Shown here in pieces: positions 34,054-47,077 of a stretch of 64,000 bases of DNA. How positions within the stretch are numbered: the stretch's first letter is position 1; each line of letters starts with the position of its first letter. The notes under the pieces were generated by a model. It saw only the letters and a program-made list of their open reading frames with translations. It searched no databases and was not told where the DNA came from. The stretch spans positions 14,971,346-15,035,345 of the forward strand of contig NC_085137.1 in assembly GCF_035046485.1 (NCBI RefSeq). Direction: 5' to 3'. Origin of the DNA: Aedes albopictus (Eukaryota > Arthropoda > Insecta > Diptera > Culicidae). Both the position numbers and the translations under genes were made by a program.

Positions 34054-35990
34054 GTAGACAACTCTTTGTGATTACAAAAAGTAAACCAAATAAAAGTAAG
34101 TGACAAAATTATGGATCAAGATCGAATTGATCTTTGTCCGCGGCTTGACTGTTTTTCCCATCTAGCAAACATATCAAGAGGTTAGACCGATGGGAAATGG
34201 TTGGAGATCGGAGGGGAAGGACACATCAAACAAAAATAAAACGACATGGCTCACGCGCATTTCGGTTAGGGCTGCCACGGATTGTCGTCGTGCAAGACCA
34301 CGATGGAATCGATCAATCCATCCGAAATGTGGACGTTTATCCATTCAGTCGAACTGGGACCTATGTGAGCATAACGATCTGACGAAAGAAACATCAGTAA
34401 TTTCGCATGGTTGTCGAATTAGATCAATCTGGTTGCATCTAATTGAAATCGAGACCACGATCACTGGACTGGACACGGTCGTTTCCGTTTGTCGGAACTG
34501 AAACATGTGAGCGACAGAAATGACAATCTCTGTTTGGGAGGGTTCATAAATTAGGTAGCTTCTTAAGCCAAAGTCCCCCCTCCCCCATTTACGTCTAGCC
34601 TGATTACATGAACCATTGCAAAATCTGGGACTCCCTCCTTCTTCCGAAACAGATAAGTCATTTATGGATGCAAATTTTGGGCTGTGGAGGTTTAGATTTC
34701 TTACATTGTATTTATGGGTGCAACACTACGATGAATTCGTTCATAAAATGTTATTGAAAAAGTTCGCTTTTTATGATGCTCCGTTAGCATTAGCTGGATT
34801 TCTGACAACTTCTAGAAGTATAGATTATTTTGTCCAATGTTGTGCCAGCTATACTGTATAAGTTAGTCATGTCCATCCATAGAAAAGTGTCTTAGTCACT
34901 TATTTAGTCAGCCACTTGTGCTTGTAGACCACACAAAATTAACAGATCATTACAACTGCTTACAGCCGTTGAACAGTGTAGTTCAGAACCTCGTCGTGCA
35001 ACCTACATTCTCGAGATGCAAATTTCCCATGTTAGCCATTATTTTTCCGATTCACGCCATTTCTCAATCCATCAACGATAATGAAACCTCAGTTCAGAGC
35101 GAACCTAATCTACATAAACCCACTGACGAAAACAAATGACCAATGTCAACCCTAATACGCATAAATTTCGCATATATTACACCTCCACTGACTGGACTTT
35201 ACACAGGGTACAATTCATATTCGGAAACGTTTGATTTATCCCGCAAAAGCCCGTTGGGCCTTGGCGCTCAGCATTCGATCGATACCAATTAAAGCTTCAA
35301 TCAAAGTTTAAAACAAACAACGCAGTTCCTCCGATTCCGTCGGACCAAACCGAGCCGCTTCGGGAGATTTATTGGACGAGCAGCAAATTTGTCACCACGC
35401 TTTTCCGCACGAGAAATCGAACAGTTCGACGATGCACGTGGGAGCAGAAGTTGAAACAAGTTGACACGGGTCCTATACGTTGTTGGTTGGATGTCTAACT
35501 TCTAAGCAGCAGTGCAGTGCTAGGGCCCGAACGCTGCCGATAATGAGACCTATGATTTATGTAATTATAATCAGGCGGACATTCGTCGTCGTCGTGGTTG
35601 GCGGCGGCGTTGTCGCAGTGGTTCGACCTTTCGCGTTCCGAGACTTTTTGTGCACCGAGCTTTGACAGATTTATTAACTGCTTAGAGCTGAAGTGCTAGC
35701 GCCGGCCAAGGAGTGGTGAGGGGGTGCCATAACTCATTTTTACACCTAAATCATGTTATTCGATTTCTTTTGAAGGGGACTTCTGGTTTTGCTTTATATA
35801 TTGTGGTAAAATTTACTACGATGCTACCGATTATCGTTCGATACGAATGGTAGCACCGATAACGCATGTCGACTGAAACCTGAAAAGTCGAGTGGACAAA
35901 GTAACCAACCAACTTCATTTTAATTGTAAATAAATGACAATACTGTGCGTTGCTTGAAAAAGACCATTATGGCGAATTCTGGCCATGTTT
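34054..35990. other. Gene-free stretch, unique-looking
   Basis: No gene recognised. A decayed GGTTCATAAATTAGGTAGC half-site (34540) relates to the TTACGTAA foldback MITEs. Several plus frames of 60-103 codons lack known domains. G+C rises at 35240-35700. Confidence 0.35.
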
Positions 35991-37240
35991 CTCCTTTTTT
36001 CAAAATTTGTCAAAATTGAAATTTTTCCGATTTTTTTTTCTTGATCCTAGGAAATAAGAAAGGTCTGCGTTCCTAGGTTGAGAACCACAATGTTTTGCAA
36101 CCTCTATATATTGGTGATACAGCTGTATGAAATTTCTAGTTCTTGAAATATTTGTGTGACCCGTCGCCATAGATTGGGAACTACTAAATTTTGTAACAAT
36201 ACTATATTTTTGGCAGTTCTCCTTGAAGTGAACAATCTAGAAAGGATGTGTTCTATTGCCTAGCAATTTGGATTCTTGAGAAATTCGCGTGGCCCGTTAA
36301 ACAATCTTGGGAATCACTGGGATTTACATCACTGCCATTCATGTTTTTATGATGTTGCATGAGACCCACAATTTTAAAGATATGTACTTGCACGGCTTTT
36401 TAGCATTTTCGATACAACAGAAAATTGCGTGACCCGTCACCCAAAATTGGAAACCACTGAGTTTACAAAAGAATCCTACAATTTCAAAATACAAAGTAAG
36501 TCAGTGCTTTGAAGGAAGATACTCCGTTCACCAAAACAGGTTTTACTCCTGATGATTTTCGATTGGTTTTGAGGAATTTCAGGGAATCTTAAAAGAAGGT
36601 GTTTGGGGAGGGGGTTGCTCAGAGCTTCAGAGAAATTTCAGAGAACTTAACAGAGGTTTAACAGAGTTTTCCTTGGAAGTTTCAGGGAGATTGCAATGCG
36701 TATTCTATTACGGTAAAGTTTACTTACTGCAAAGTCTTGCTGAATTTTGATAATCTGAAATTTTGCAGTAATCAGAACTGCTGGAAAGTGGTCAATATAG
36801 AAAAGCACTTTCAACCCGTTCTGTTTGAAGGATATATGTTTTATGTCCTAGAAAACACGAGACAAAATGCTTGATTTTATTTATTTTCATTGATTGGATA
36901 TTTTTAAAGTTCCCCGAAACATTTAATTGCCATTATATTTTCAACGACTATGTTTAGTGTCTATGTATTCTTTGTTTAAAAATGTGCGAGAGAATTTCTA
37001 AAATTTGACCAAAAAAATAGAAAAACTAAGTGCTACATAACGTAGGTTTATCAAAATCAACTGTGAACGCGATAAAACGTATTTATTAAAAAAAGTGATC
37101 CCAAATTTTCTAAAATGACATACTTATGTTATGAAATTATGTGTGGGTCGCATGCTGAAAACGTTTGAGAACCCCTGATTCTAGCTACATCTCTTGTTAC
37201 ACTGCAACCTCTTGCTATGCCGTGAGGGTCTTCTTCTTCT
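35991..37240. repeat. Decayed repeats with GTGACCCGTCACCCA motif
   Basis: Words like GCGTGACCCGTCACCCAAAA with GGGAACCACTG recur near 36170, 36290, 36435 and 37145, suggesting an old dispersed element. At 43365 CAGTGGTTCTCAATATGGG plus GTCACG shows what may be the same family with a hAT-like end. Confidence 0.4.
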
Positions 37241-37244
37241 TATT

Positions 37245-37375
37245 ATTTTTGGCTCTATGTCCCCACTGGCACTTGGCCTGCTTCGCTTCAACTAAGTGTT
37301 CTTTGAACATTTCCACAGTTATTAATTGAAGGGCTTTCTTTGCCTGTTATTGCATGAAATTGTAAATTGTCAGGT
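37245..37375 (-). repeat. Feilai-like SINE fragment
   Basis: CTTGGCCTGCTTCGCTTC, ACTAAGTGTTCTTTG and TTTCCACAGTTATTAATTG match the complement of the Feilai body. Confidence 0.55.
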
Positions 37376-38042
37376 CCCAAATGAGGAAATTTAGATTGCG
37401 CGAACAGGCCTTGCTTCTGGGCATTTGAGATGGAACCAATTGGGGGTTTCCAGAAATTTCCCAGAGAACCCTCAAAAAGGGTTTGTTAAAGAGGATTACG
37501 TGAGCCTTCCAAGAGCGACAGGATTCGTTGGCATTTAAAGGGGCGTTCCAAGGGAGTTTAAGGACGATTCAGGGGAAGTCTCATCGGCCTTTAGGGACAT
37601 GTCAAGGAATTTCAAAGGCATTTGCGAGAGTTTCAGGGAATTTCAGGAGCGTTTAAAGGGTATTTTGAGAGGTTTCAGGTGCGTTTGACGACATTTCAAG
37701 GGCACTTCAGGGGGTCTTTGAAGCCCTTCAAAGATGTTTCAAGGGGGCAAAGAAGCATTTCAAATTGATGAAGAGGGTTTCAATGATGTTCACTGGGATT
37801 ATGGAGTTTTCAGGGGCATTCGAGAGCCTATCAAGGGGTTTCAAGGTTTTTATGGGATTTTTGAGGTGAATCATGGGTGAGGTGGGGTTATCTCAGGAGC
37901 GTTTAATAGGTGTTACATAGGGGTTTCAGGGGCGTTGAAATGCAGGATATTGGAGCGTTTGATAGCATTTCGAATCAATTCAAAGGCGTTTCCAGGGTAA
38001 TGTTAGGATAAGGAATTACAAGGAATGGCAAGACATTTCAGA

Positions 38043-38205
38043 AGGCCTGTCCATAAACGACGTAGTCTCTGAGAGGGCAGGGGGGTGGAGTGGTCTAGTC
38101 AAAGTCTACGATCCATACAACCTTCGAAAAAAATGTATAAACATTCGTATACGAGGGTCTGAGAGGGCCAAAAATGAGTCTAAGTAGTTTATGGGCAGAG
38201 CCAGA
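38043..38205. mobile_element. MITE of the CTGTCCATAAAC family
   Basis: Left CCTGTCCATAAACGACGTAG pairs with right AGTAGTTTATGGGCAG, with G-rich centre GGCAGGGGGGTGG. It is a diverged relative of the hairpin at 23232. Confidence 0.6.
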
Positions 38206-38301
38206 GGCTTTCAGAGAGCTTCAGGGATTTTCAGGGGCGTGTCAGGAGACAACCTAAACATCCTAATTCCTCTAAAGCACCCTTGAGACGCACCGAAACA
38301 C

Positions 38302-38597
38302 ACACAGAAAAAAATATGTAATTAAAATTCAGCGAGAAATCATGCACATAAAGGGAATGCTAGAGTTAGTGCACTTTACATGAGATATAATGTAAAATTA
38401 CATTACCATCGTGTAAATTTCCGCCAACCATCGCGTAAACCATCATGGACTTCAACCGGTTACGTGACAATTAGCGGAAATTTACACGATTGTAACGAAA
38501 TTTTACCAGATATCTCATGTGAATGTGCACTAACTCTAGCATTGCCTTTATGTGCATGATTTCTCACTGAATTTTACATGAATATTTTTTTCTGTGC
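38302..38597. mobile_element. Foldback MITE with CACAGAAAAAAATAT ends
   Basis: The two ~70-bp arms (CAGAAAAAAATAT, CATGCACATAAAG, CTAGAGTTAGTGCAC and complements) pair well. A second inverted segment (CGTGTAAATTTCCGC / GCGGAAATTTACACG) lies inside. Confidence 0.75.
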
Positions 38598-39720
38598 ACT
38601 GAGATCCTTAAAAATGCTCTTGGGATCCCCTGAAATACCCGGCTCCAACTAAAACCTCCCTTAAATTCCCTGTGACTCTTGGAAACCCCTTGAGACCTCA
38701 GACCCTTTACCACCTCCCTCGTTGGACGGCTCAAAACTTTTATCCAAAAGTCCAGATTCATTACTGGTCATCGGCACAGTGCCCATTGACATCTGGATGA
38801 AAAATCATGAATTTTAAGTCATCGAACGATGGAGTTATAAGAAATTTTTGGAAGTGTCTCGGGAGGGTTCCTATCGGAACCGATTCCGGCCGAGAATTGG
38901 TCCATTGGTCTCAAAACTGTTCCTGTCAATATACCAAAACCTCCGTTTAGGTAACGAGTTGGGACTGCCTTAATAGAATTTCACCTAAATGGATTTGAAT
39001 ATTGCAAAGAAGTTGAAGAATGACGAGTGACCTAGAGATTAATAGGGGGCATGCGGGTTTCAGAGGGATTTCATGGGATTTTCAGAAGAGGGGGAGGGTC
39101 AGAGGCGTTGCACCGGGGAGGAGAGGGCATCGCATCAGGGGTATTTTCGGGTAGTTTCGAAGGGTATCAGTTGAGTTACATGGGATCTGGGAGGGTTTTA
39201 GGGGAATTTCGAGGGCATTTCAGATAGCTTCAGATGATTTTTGTCAAGTTTCAGCGGCGTAACTCAGGCGTTGCGTAGGCGTTTTAGGAGTTTTTGAGAG
39301 TCTAAGGTGCGTTACATGAGGTCCGAGGGGGTTTTGGGGGGATTTTGAATGCATTTCAGGTTCAGATGAATTTTAGAGAGTTTCAGATACGTTACTCAGG
39401 CGTTACGTAGGTGTTTTCGGCAGTTTCTGAGGGTCTCAGGTGCGTCATGGGATCCGAGGGGGTTTTAGGGGGATTTCGAAGGCATTTCAGAAAGCTTCAG
39501 ATGATTTTTGGCGAGTTTCAGAAGCGTTACGCAGGCGTTTTCGGGGGTTTCAGAGGGTCTCAGGGGTATTACCGGGGATTTTGAGAGGGGTTAAGGAGGC
39601 CTACAGTTTCTGAAATACATTTTGGATCACAGCCCTTAAGTAAGCTTCAGGGAGATTTCAGCGGCGCTTTAAAGCGTTTCTTAAACGTTTCAGGTGGTTT
39701 CAGAAGAGATTCAAGACGTT

Positions 39721-40081
39721 CCAGCCTGTTCTCGATTGTAGATTCGATGACCTATACTCAAGGGAGCTCTTAGAGATTCTTAAGCAAACATTGAACTTAC
39801 CACTTGTCAGCACAAAGGTAAAATGGGCGTTACCTTAATGAAGGGACCTAAATAGATTTTACCTGAATGGATTCGACCTAAATGGAGGTTTGAGTGTAAT
39901 GTATGCTGGAATAAAGACTCAAAATAAAGTGATTTTTTATATATTTTATCATGTTTCCTCAAAATGTTCATTTTGGAGTACAATAAGTACCCCAGGGCTT
40001 TCCTGCCTCTATCCGGAACTGCGTAAAATTTCCATTGTATAAATTAAACATTTGTGATTTTCTGAAAAAAAAAATCATTAA
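39721..40081. other. Gene-free stretch
   Basis: Nothing recognisable. ACCTAAATGGATTTG/ACCTGAATGGATTCG words near 38990 and 39855 hint at ends of an old element. Confidence 0.3.
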
Positions 40082-40083
40082 TA

Positions 40084-41003
40084 GGGTAGGTAATCAAAAT
40101 TTGAACCAAATTGAGGCTTTCTGAAGCAGTGCTAATTTTAAGTGATTTTTTCTCCCACATGGAAATAATTTACTACGGCAAAATCGTATGTACATGAAAG
40201 CCACGGGTATAAGCTTTCTGTAAAATGGTTAAAGTTTGTATTTGCACCGAATTTCATTGAAATATTTGATTTTTCATCAACAATGATTTTAATCATAATT
40301 TGAACCAATTTTAATCTTAATTTGAACTACTGGCGGCAGCAGCTCGAGCAACTCACAAAACAGCCAATTCCATGCTAAGCAATGAAAAATCACATGAATC
40401 TGCTAATTCTCATACCTATTTTTCATTAGGCAGTGCAATCTCAACTTAGAATGTTCGAAATTCTTTAGGAATTTGAAAACTGAATTTGGATTTTTTCATC
40501 CCCCAAGAGTAAACAAAGCAACCACTAGCGCAATCTACAGGCCAACACTAGAAGCTCACCCTCGTTTACTAGTTCAAATTTAGATTACAAATGGTTCAAC
40601 TTAAGATAACATTTTCCAAGTAAGAATCACATAAATTTGATAATTTTATGACAAATAATGCGGAATATTATTCGGTTGGTCGATTCTACGATAAATAAGC
40701 TTTCATTTGACGTGTTCACATATTGCGTGTGATACAATGCATGAGCTGTACGAGTGCACCGAAAATGTGCTTTCTCTGGGGGGAAATGGGTCAAATCGCA
40801 GTGATTTTTCAATTGCCTGTTTTCCATGACAAAAGCGCTTTTTTCAATGTTTTTAAAGTCCATGTTATCAGGTTATATTACGGAAAGCTGTTTAACATTT
40901 TTTTTAGGACAATATTTGCCTGAAAAGTACGTCTTTTAATGAATTTTGAAATGGTTCAAATTAAGATTACAATTTGACTAGTTCAAAGTTTGATTTCTTA
41001 CCC
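40084..41003. mobile_element. MITE with GGGTAGGTAATCAAA termini
   Basis: GGGTAGGTAATCAAAATTTG at the left pairs imperfectly with CAAAGTTTGATTTCTTACCC at the right, with TA on both sides. Inside, TTCAAATTAAGATTAC-like words recur in both orientations. Confidence 0.6.
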
Positions 41004-41029
41004 TATGTATCGGATAAGCTGTGTTTCGG

Positions 41030-41482
41030 CTCTACTCCATTTGGCAAAATACGAAGAACAGCCTTGTAGGAAAGGGTGTTTAGCATTTGACCGAATAGGT
41101 CGTGTGGTTCAATGCTGTTTGGCCGAATATTAATCAAAATAATTAAAAGAAATGTCAAAAACTGCAAGATGATCATTAGAAATATTTCGGTCTATCAATC
41201 ATAGGCTATTCATTCTTGTTTTGATATTCAGGGATTAGGTGGAGTTGACATTGCTAATATTTTATCAAAGATGTTTCTATCTTTGAATCGGAGGCTGTTC
41301 TTTCGAGTTATACTTATGCAGAGAATAGTGGAATGGTCGCTTAAGTTCAAAAAATGTGCATAACCCTTGTTCTACCAAATAGCCTTTATGCCAAATGACT
41401 GTTATGCCAAATGGTCTATATGAGCAATGGCTTTATGCCAAACGGTATTATGTCAGATGGTGGTATGCCAAATGAAGTAGAG
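41030..41482. mobile_element. Modular MITE C: tandem ATGCCAAATGG termini
   Basis: The outer ends CTCTACTCCATTTGGC and GCCAAATGAAGTAGAG are inverted. The right end has five or six TTATGCCAAATGG-like units and the left has GGCCGAATA relatives. Internal units ATCATAGGCTATTC and GAGGCTGTTCTTTC match those of MITEs A, B and D. Confidence 0.6.
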
Positions 41483-41509
41483 TCGACTGTTTCAAAGGGT
41501 TTCGTGATT

Positions 41510-41690
41510 CAGGGAGCTTCAGGACCACGCCTGAAAACACCATGAATATCTCTGAAACACCCCGAAATGCCCCTTAAACGCATCAAAAGTGCCCCAAAAA
41601 CGAAACGGCCTTCAAGTCCACTTAAACTCCCTTGGAAAGCTCTTGAAACTCCCTGGGCATCCTTGGAACTATTTGATCCCTTCAGGAGCG
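41510..41690 (-). repeat. GTTTCAGGGG minisatellite, reverse orientation
   Basis: CCTGAAAACACC, CTCTGAAACACCCCG and CCCTTAAACGC units are the complement of the array at 37440-39720. Confidence 0.5.
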
Positions 41691-41889
41691 AGACTTCCCC
41701 AACTATCAATCACCAGCCGCAAACAATCATGCATGCTGAATTGTTGCTTTATAATAGTTATTATTGCTGATCTAAAATTATGCTGTACACAAACAGTACA
41801 AATGCTTTTTCAATTGAAAAAGTAGCCAATGTTCAGCTTATCGTATCGGTATTAACAATGATAATTCAAAACACTTTTCAAGCGTTTAA

Positions 41890-42002
41890 CCTTTCAGCGC
41901 GCGCGCTCTAAAAAGTACAACACTACCAAAAAACCTCACTCATCGTATACAGCGCGAGCGCGGGGCAGTTTTGGTTGCTTGAAAGGTTCACGTTCTGAAA
42001 GG
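41890..42002. mobile_element. piggyBac-type mini-MITE (TTAA duplication)
   Basis: TTAA flanks (41886-41889, 42003-42006) enclose inverted ends CCTTTCAG...CTGAAAGG and a GCGCGCGCG-rich centre, 113 bp in all. TTAA is the diagnostic target of piggyBac-like transposition. Confidence 0.7.
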
Positions 42003-42006
42003 TTAA

Positions 42007-42732
42007 TAAGATATTTATTCGATTGGCAGTATTTCCTTTACAACATAGTTTTACAAGAGCTTTTTCTGCTTCTGGTTAAGTTCATGTAAAAATCAGCACA
42101 TGTAACTATGTAATGTGTTTTTCACAAATCAAATAAGCGCTTTCGTTTCATCATACTTCGGCTCAGAGTATATGATTAAAAACAAGTGCTTTTACTGAAC
42201 AACAACTGAAATAATCTGTTGTTCAGTTGTTAACCATAATGTTCTGTACTGATTCACCACTGCTGAATAGGAGTCGAAGGCGCAGAAAGGAAAGCATGCG
42301 GCTGACAATCGACGGGTCTCGAGTTCGAATCTTCAATTAGGTAAATGTAAGTGAGGTTATTATTACACAATAGTGGTTCACAGCATAAGTGCCAATCATA
42401 AACTCTCGTGAAAATTGGAAAAAAAAATGCATTTTTTTTTAAATTTTGATCATTTTTGCCACAGCTGAATAACAGCTTTACTACATAGCTGTAAAACGAT
42501 TTAATAACTAAGAGTTCTGTTGGTACACAACACTATGCTTTATAGTTTCTCCAAATTTGTGTGAACAAAATCCGTACAAATGTTGTATCTGAAAATTATC
42601 CAAATGTTATTCAGCATCAAGAAAATGCTTGTAAAATGAGTGATTGTTGGTTGGGTTGTCTCCCAAACTCCTTGACTTCTTGAGATTTTATTTATCAAAT
42701 TGATCCAGAAGTGTAAAATGGGGTCCAAATAG
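42007..42732. other. Gene-free stretch
   Basis: No gene. A TCTCGAGTTCGAATCTTC box-B-like sequence near 42318 may be a SINE relic. The rest is AT-rich without clear repeats. Confidence 0.3.
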
Positions 42733-42856
42733 CCAAAGCAATAAGCGCGTGCGAGTATTTAACAAGATCATGCTGAGGATGACGGGTTCTTTCCTAATCG
42801 GTCCAGGAGTTTGTCGTAATGGAAATTTCCTTAGCTTCCTTGGGCATAGAGTATAC
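42733..42856 (+). repeat. Feilai SINE, 5' part only
   Basis: CAATAAGCGCGTGCGAG, GATCATGCTGAGGATGACG and GGAAATTTCCTTAG...CTTGGGCATAGAGTA match the Feilai head. The 3' half is missing. Confidence 0.6.
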
Positions 42857-43178
42857 ACTAAAACTCCAATTTACGCCCAAAACGGGGGAGCGAAAACTAA
42901 GATTTAGCGTAAATGGGGGGGAGTACTGTTTGGGATTTACTTAATTATAATCAATAATTTAGATGTTTTGTAAAATTCACTGGTTATCAACCCAAAGTCA
43001 TGAGCCAAGCGATTTTCTCAAGAATCGCAAGTGCTAGGAAGAAGTGCTTAAGCTCTTGAGAACAGCTCAAGCAGCAGTATATCCAATATAAATGTGTTGC
43101 AAAAATCAGTGGTTTCAATCTATGGTCACGGACCACTCGTATTTCCCAAGAACCAAAGAGTAAGGACAAAATGAAACT

Positions 43179-43299
43179 TTATTTTTTATCTATATTACGA
43201 AATTTTTAGACTAGGGACCCACGCTTTACTTCCCTTCCGAAGGAAGAACTCTCATTTTGTGAGTTTGTCGGGAGTGGGATTCGATCCCAGGTCCTCGGC
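43179..43299 (-). repeat. tRNA-derived SINE of the 54628 family, 5'-truncated
   Basis: The minus strand reads GAGGACCTGGGATCGAATCC...ACAAACTCACAAAATGA..., ending in GTCTAAAAATTTCG and an A-rich tail. A 13-bp direct repeat ACAAAATGAAACT flanks it (43166-43178, 43300-43312), a clean retroposition signature. Confidence 0.8.
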
Positions 43300-43658
43300 A
43301 CAAAATGAAACTGTTTTTCGGACATTGCGCCTCCAGGGAACACCTTTACAGTTATGTTTTAAAGCTCAGTGGTTCTCAATATGGGGTCACGGGCACGTGT
43401 ATATCTGATGAACTAAACGTGTTAGGAAGAAGTTTTTTTTTGACCTGCATAAAAGCAAACGTTGACAAATTCCCAATGACAAGTTTGATTCGAAACTATG
43501 GGCGAATGCTCTCCATTTGAATCACAACTCATTTGAATAGTTGCTGACCAACCTCGTGCAAGCCGTTCCAGTCCCAGTACACCTAATAAATAAATGATCG
43601 CCTGTCGATAAGGGAAAACTTGCTGATTTGTACTCTCGATGTGGTTTTCTCTTGCCTA

Positions 43659-43739
43659 TACTGCCGGTCTACGCATAATTGTCCCATGTCATATGGGTTT
43701 CACATATAACTTGGGACAATTGGGCGTAGAACGGCAGTA
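43659..43739. mobile_element. 81-bp hairpin MITE, TACTGCCG ends
   Basis: TACTGCCGGTCTACGC pairs with GCGTAGAACGGCAGTA, and ATTGTCCCATGT pairs with ACTTGGGACAAT. TA lies at both borders. Confidence 0.8.
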
Positions 43740-43744
43740 TAGCT

Positions 43745-46139
43745 CGTATCAATTCTAAATCGCTTTCTCGTGGACTGCTATCGAAAAGTCAATTTGCTAG
43801 GCTATTAATATTAATTAGTATCAATTCATTCGCAGTTGTCAGCAGATTGTGCATAATTGGTAGTTCGAGATAGCTAAGACGACGGAAAAACTGAAATAGG
43901 AAAATATATGTTTTATATTTCCAAATTGTTAATAGTCACGCGTATCACAACTTATAAATGACACTCATTGAATTTTCTATAATGTTATACTACTGAGGTC
44001 AGGAATTGAACTCAACATGTGTTCATTCGAATTATTGATATTCCGAATCTTTTCTGAAATCCGCATACTGGCCAACAACTTGTGCGCCGACAGCCCATGC
44101 GCCGCGTTATGCGCCATACAAAATGTAAATAAACAAGTGTCAAAATGATTCGCACCAAGACCTCTATCTCTCTTAGGGTTTGGATCCATTTTTTGTCTAA
44201 AACATTGGACTTCCTTATGTCTGGAAATAATGTACAACAAAGATATTATTGACGGTAACAACGCTTTTACTTCATTAAACCACTGATTGATAGTGATTTG
44301 GCTAGTGAAAAACTTGGCGCATAGGAAATCGACGCGCAAATTGTGCGCTGGTTTGCGAATTTGAGTTGATCGTCGCAAAGTGCCCAACACACATTATACC
44401 CTGGCGCGCAACCTAGAGGTCGAAGAGAAACTTGTCGAAATGCTAAAAATTCTCGAGAAGCTCAATAGAAACTCCAGGATTTAAAAAAAAGGTCAGTTCA
44501 ATTGTCGCTTCTGGAAAGCCTTTCAACGCCCTTCCACGTGGTCACAGCTGACAGCATGACGATGATGATGAGGCTTAAAGAAACTGATGAAAACTCTTCG
44601 ACAACCTTCTTCGGTAGCGGTCAGCCTCAGCGGTCAGCTAGATCTCCGTACCGGGAGCTCGAATTCAGTCAGTAAGTTGGCAGTCAGCCAGGAAGAAGCT
44701 AAAACACACAAAGACGCAGCATTTCACCGTAATTATCGGATGATTAATGATTTATTTATACCATTTCTCATTCTTCCAATCAATGTTTTCATTGTTTGAA
44801 TTATTAATATCGCGTTTTTTCGCTAAGCTCGTCTGGGTAAAGATGGGTGGAGAGGAATGGAGCGCCGTGTGCCTTATAAGAAGCTTATCATGATTCCATT
44901 ATGAAATTCGATCAACTCTTACTGGACTTGTATATGGGATTGTGGACAAACTTGTTTCAAATGTTGATCCCTGTTTGTCAAAATTTGTATCCTCAGATAC
45001 ACTGTGCTAGGTCGTTTCTCAAAACGCGTTTAATCGATGGATGAACTTTCAAAGACAAAACTTCAATTTTGTCCAAAGCTATCGCCCACAGTTCCAATTC
45101 CCAGTACGGTATCTTGGTCGCCGCCGCAGACACTATCAGCTCATGACGGTGCCAAAACACACGAATCATTTCTCATCCGATTGTGATTAAAAGTTCAAAA
45201 CAGAAATAAAGATATTCTACATTTTAATTATTCCAGCTTACCGCGCGATCAAAATCGCCTCCGGCGACGACGACCACTTCGAAAGCCCAAAAATAGATCA
45301 TCAAGAAAAATGGAATTAGGCACCGCGCCGCGCAGATCGGCAGCTCCCAAGGAATTCCGTCCCCGTGGCTTCGGCTTCGGCTTCAGCGATGGTGGCGGCG
45401 GCGGCTTCTGCTGAAGGAGAAGCCGAAATCCATTTTTTTTGTTATCTCCTGTGTGTTGGTTTTCTGTTTGCCGAGCATGGACCCCTTCATGGGTGTTTAA
45501 TCAAACAGTACAATCACTGTTATTGTTTAGATTTTAATTTATCATCATCCCTCGCGGTTGGGTCTACCTGGTCCAATCACGCTCCAATCCTCTTGGCTAA
45601 GGGTATCCGACATTGGTTTAATTGTGCATGTCAACTCTGCCTGATATGATCGTGGAAACGACCAGCGAATAGGTAGAGTTATCCGACTACGATTGGCTTT
45701 TCGATCAGGATAGATATGTTATATCCGAGGTGATACTATTTCATCCAACGCAAAGCTTCGACACTTGGCTTCGGCCTACTTTAGGGAGGTTATAGGGATA
45801 CTGCTATGTTTTTGTCGCTGTTTGCTTGGAGTTCGGGTGATCCCGCCTATAATGTATCCTGACCAAAATTCCAGCCAAAGAGGGATAACTCTGTCTTATG
45901 ATCTTTTCCTTCGTTGTTATACATAACGCTGGACGTACAGACATTCAATGTTCTATGAAAATTTTAACTGGAGTGGGAAATACAGCTCCAATACTAGTTA
46001 CATCGGAAAATTCTTTGGTATACTTCTTTAGAACTTTTGACGAAACTGAAATTACATACATTTTTTTGAAACACTTTGACTTACATGTACACAACAGAAA
46101 CTCTTGCTCCTTAGACATGTTGAATTTTAAATTATGAAA
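43745..46139. other. Gene-free stretch, partly GC-rich
   Basis: No recognised exon. GGCGCATA/TATGCGCC-like words at 44095-44400 may be ends of a decayed MITE. 45240-45450 is GC-rich with a degenerate GGCTTCGGCTTCGG run. Downstream sequence on the minus strand may be further BEL remnant but shows no motif I can name. Confidence 0.3.
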
Positions 46140-46814
46140 AAAAAAATCTGCTTACTCCGATGGAAAACACTTGAAGTCATTGAATCGGACAATGGAAACT
46201 CCTCTTCTACTTTTGTAGCAATGGTGCCGATGTTTGTTCCGTACTCCATGCTCGGAAGGAAGCGGGATTCCAAGACGCTTGTCCTTAAAGCAACAGAAAT
46301 GTAATCATTCAGCTCAATCAGGGAAGCTATTGTTGAGTATGCTGTCACTAGGTCGTAGCAATGTCAGTAAGAGCTCGGCTCCTGCGCTAATCGGGTACTC
46401 TAGATTGGAACCTTAACGCAACCTTGTTGTGAATAGTAGTTTTGACGTCGTTGATACTTGTTATTGGCACATCCACACATTGTCTCTCACTTCCGAGACT
46501 TGTAAGCCTTCAGTTGTTATAAAGTTCACTTGTAATCCGCTGTTCTGAAGCACACTGCATGGACAATGGCGGTTGTTCCTATCCACCACGTTGAAAACAG
46601 CTATTAGCAGGAATATGATCTTCGCAGAGTTGGCATTGGAAACTCACCATTCTGCTGTGTGGCCTCCCACAGCATTCTCGTTGCTTGATCCATCGAAGGC
46701 GACAAGATGTGTACTATGAATAGTCGGATACACCCAGGAACTTCTGCTTTAGGTACTTCAAACTGTCCATTCGGTTGGTACACTCGTGGTGGAGTCGTTG
46801 AAGCTCCTTACAAG

Positions 46815-46905
46815 TAATTAGCAATTACAGGCGCGTTTTCGGTCATCGGGCTGCTTATAAAACAACGGTTTTAATTATAGCTGACGTTTCGAGCATTTAT
46901 CCTTT
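46815..46905. mobile_element. Short insertion in the gag remnant
   Basis: The gag frame ...KMTSGPCK resumes at CKELQRLHHEC after ~90 bp containing GCTGACGTTTCGAGCA. TGTAA(A/-)GGA occurs at both joints and may be the target duplication. Family unknown. Confidence 0.4.
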
Positions 46906-47077
46906 ACAGGGTCCCGAAGTCATTTTCGAGATGTTGAATTGACCAAGAATGTGTGTCTCGATGATGACTCTTTTGTTCTCAAAACGGTCAGTTAGGATGG
47001 CCTATGCCTGCTGATAGTTTCCCTCGCTGATGACCTTGTCATCCAGAACTTCAGCTGCTTCACCAACAAACGGCTTT

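Larger units (their letters stand above)
37440..39720. repeat. GTTTCAGGGGCATTT-type minisatellite, interrupted
   Basis: Degenerate ~15-21-bp units (TTTCAGGGGCGTT, GGGGATTTTGAG, GTTACGCAGGCGTTTTCGG) run at 37440-38040, 38206-38280 and 39050-39720. A reverse-strand version is at 38605-38720. MITEs at 38043-38205 and 38302-38597 and a unique piece at 38760-39040 break it. The same family appears at 41510-41690. Confidence 0.6.
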
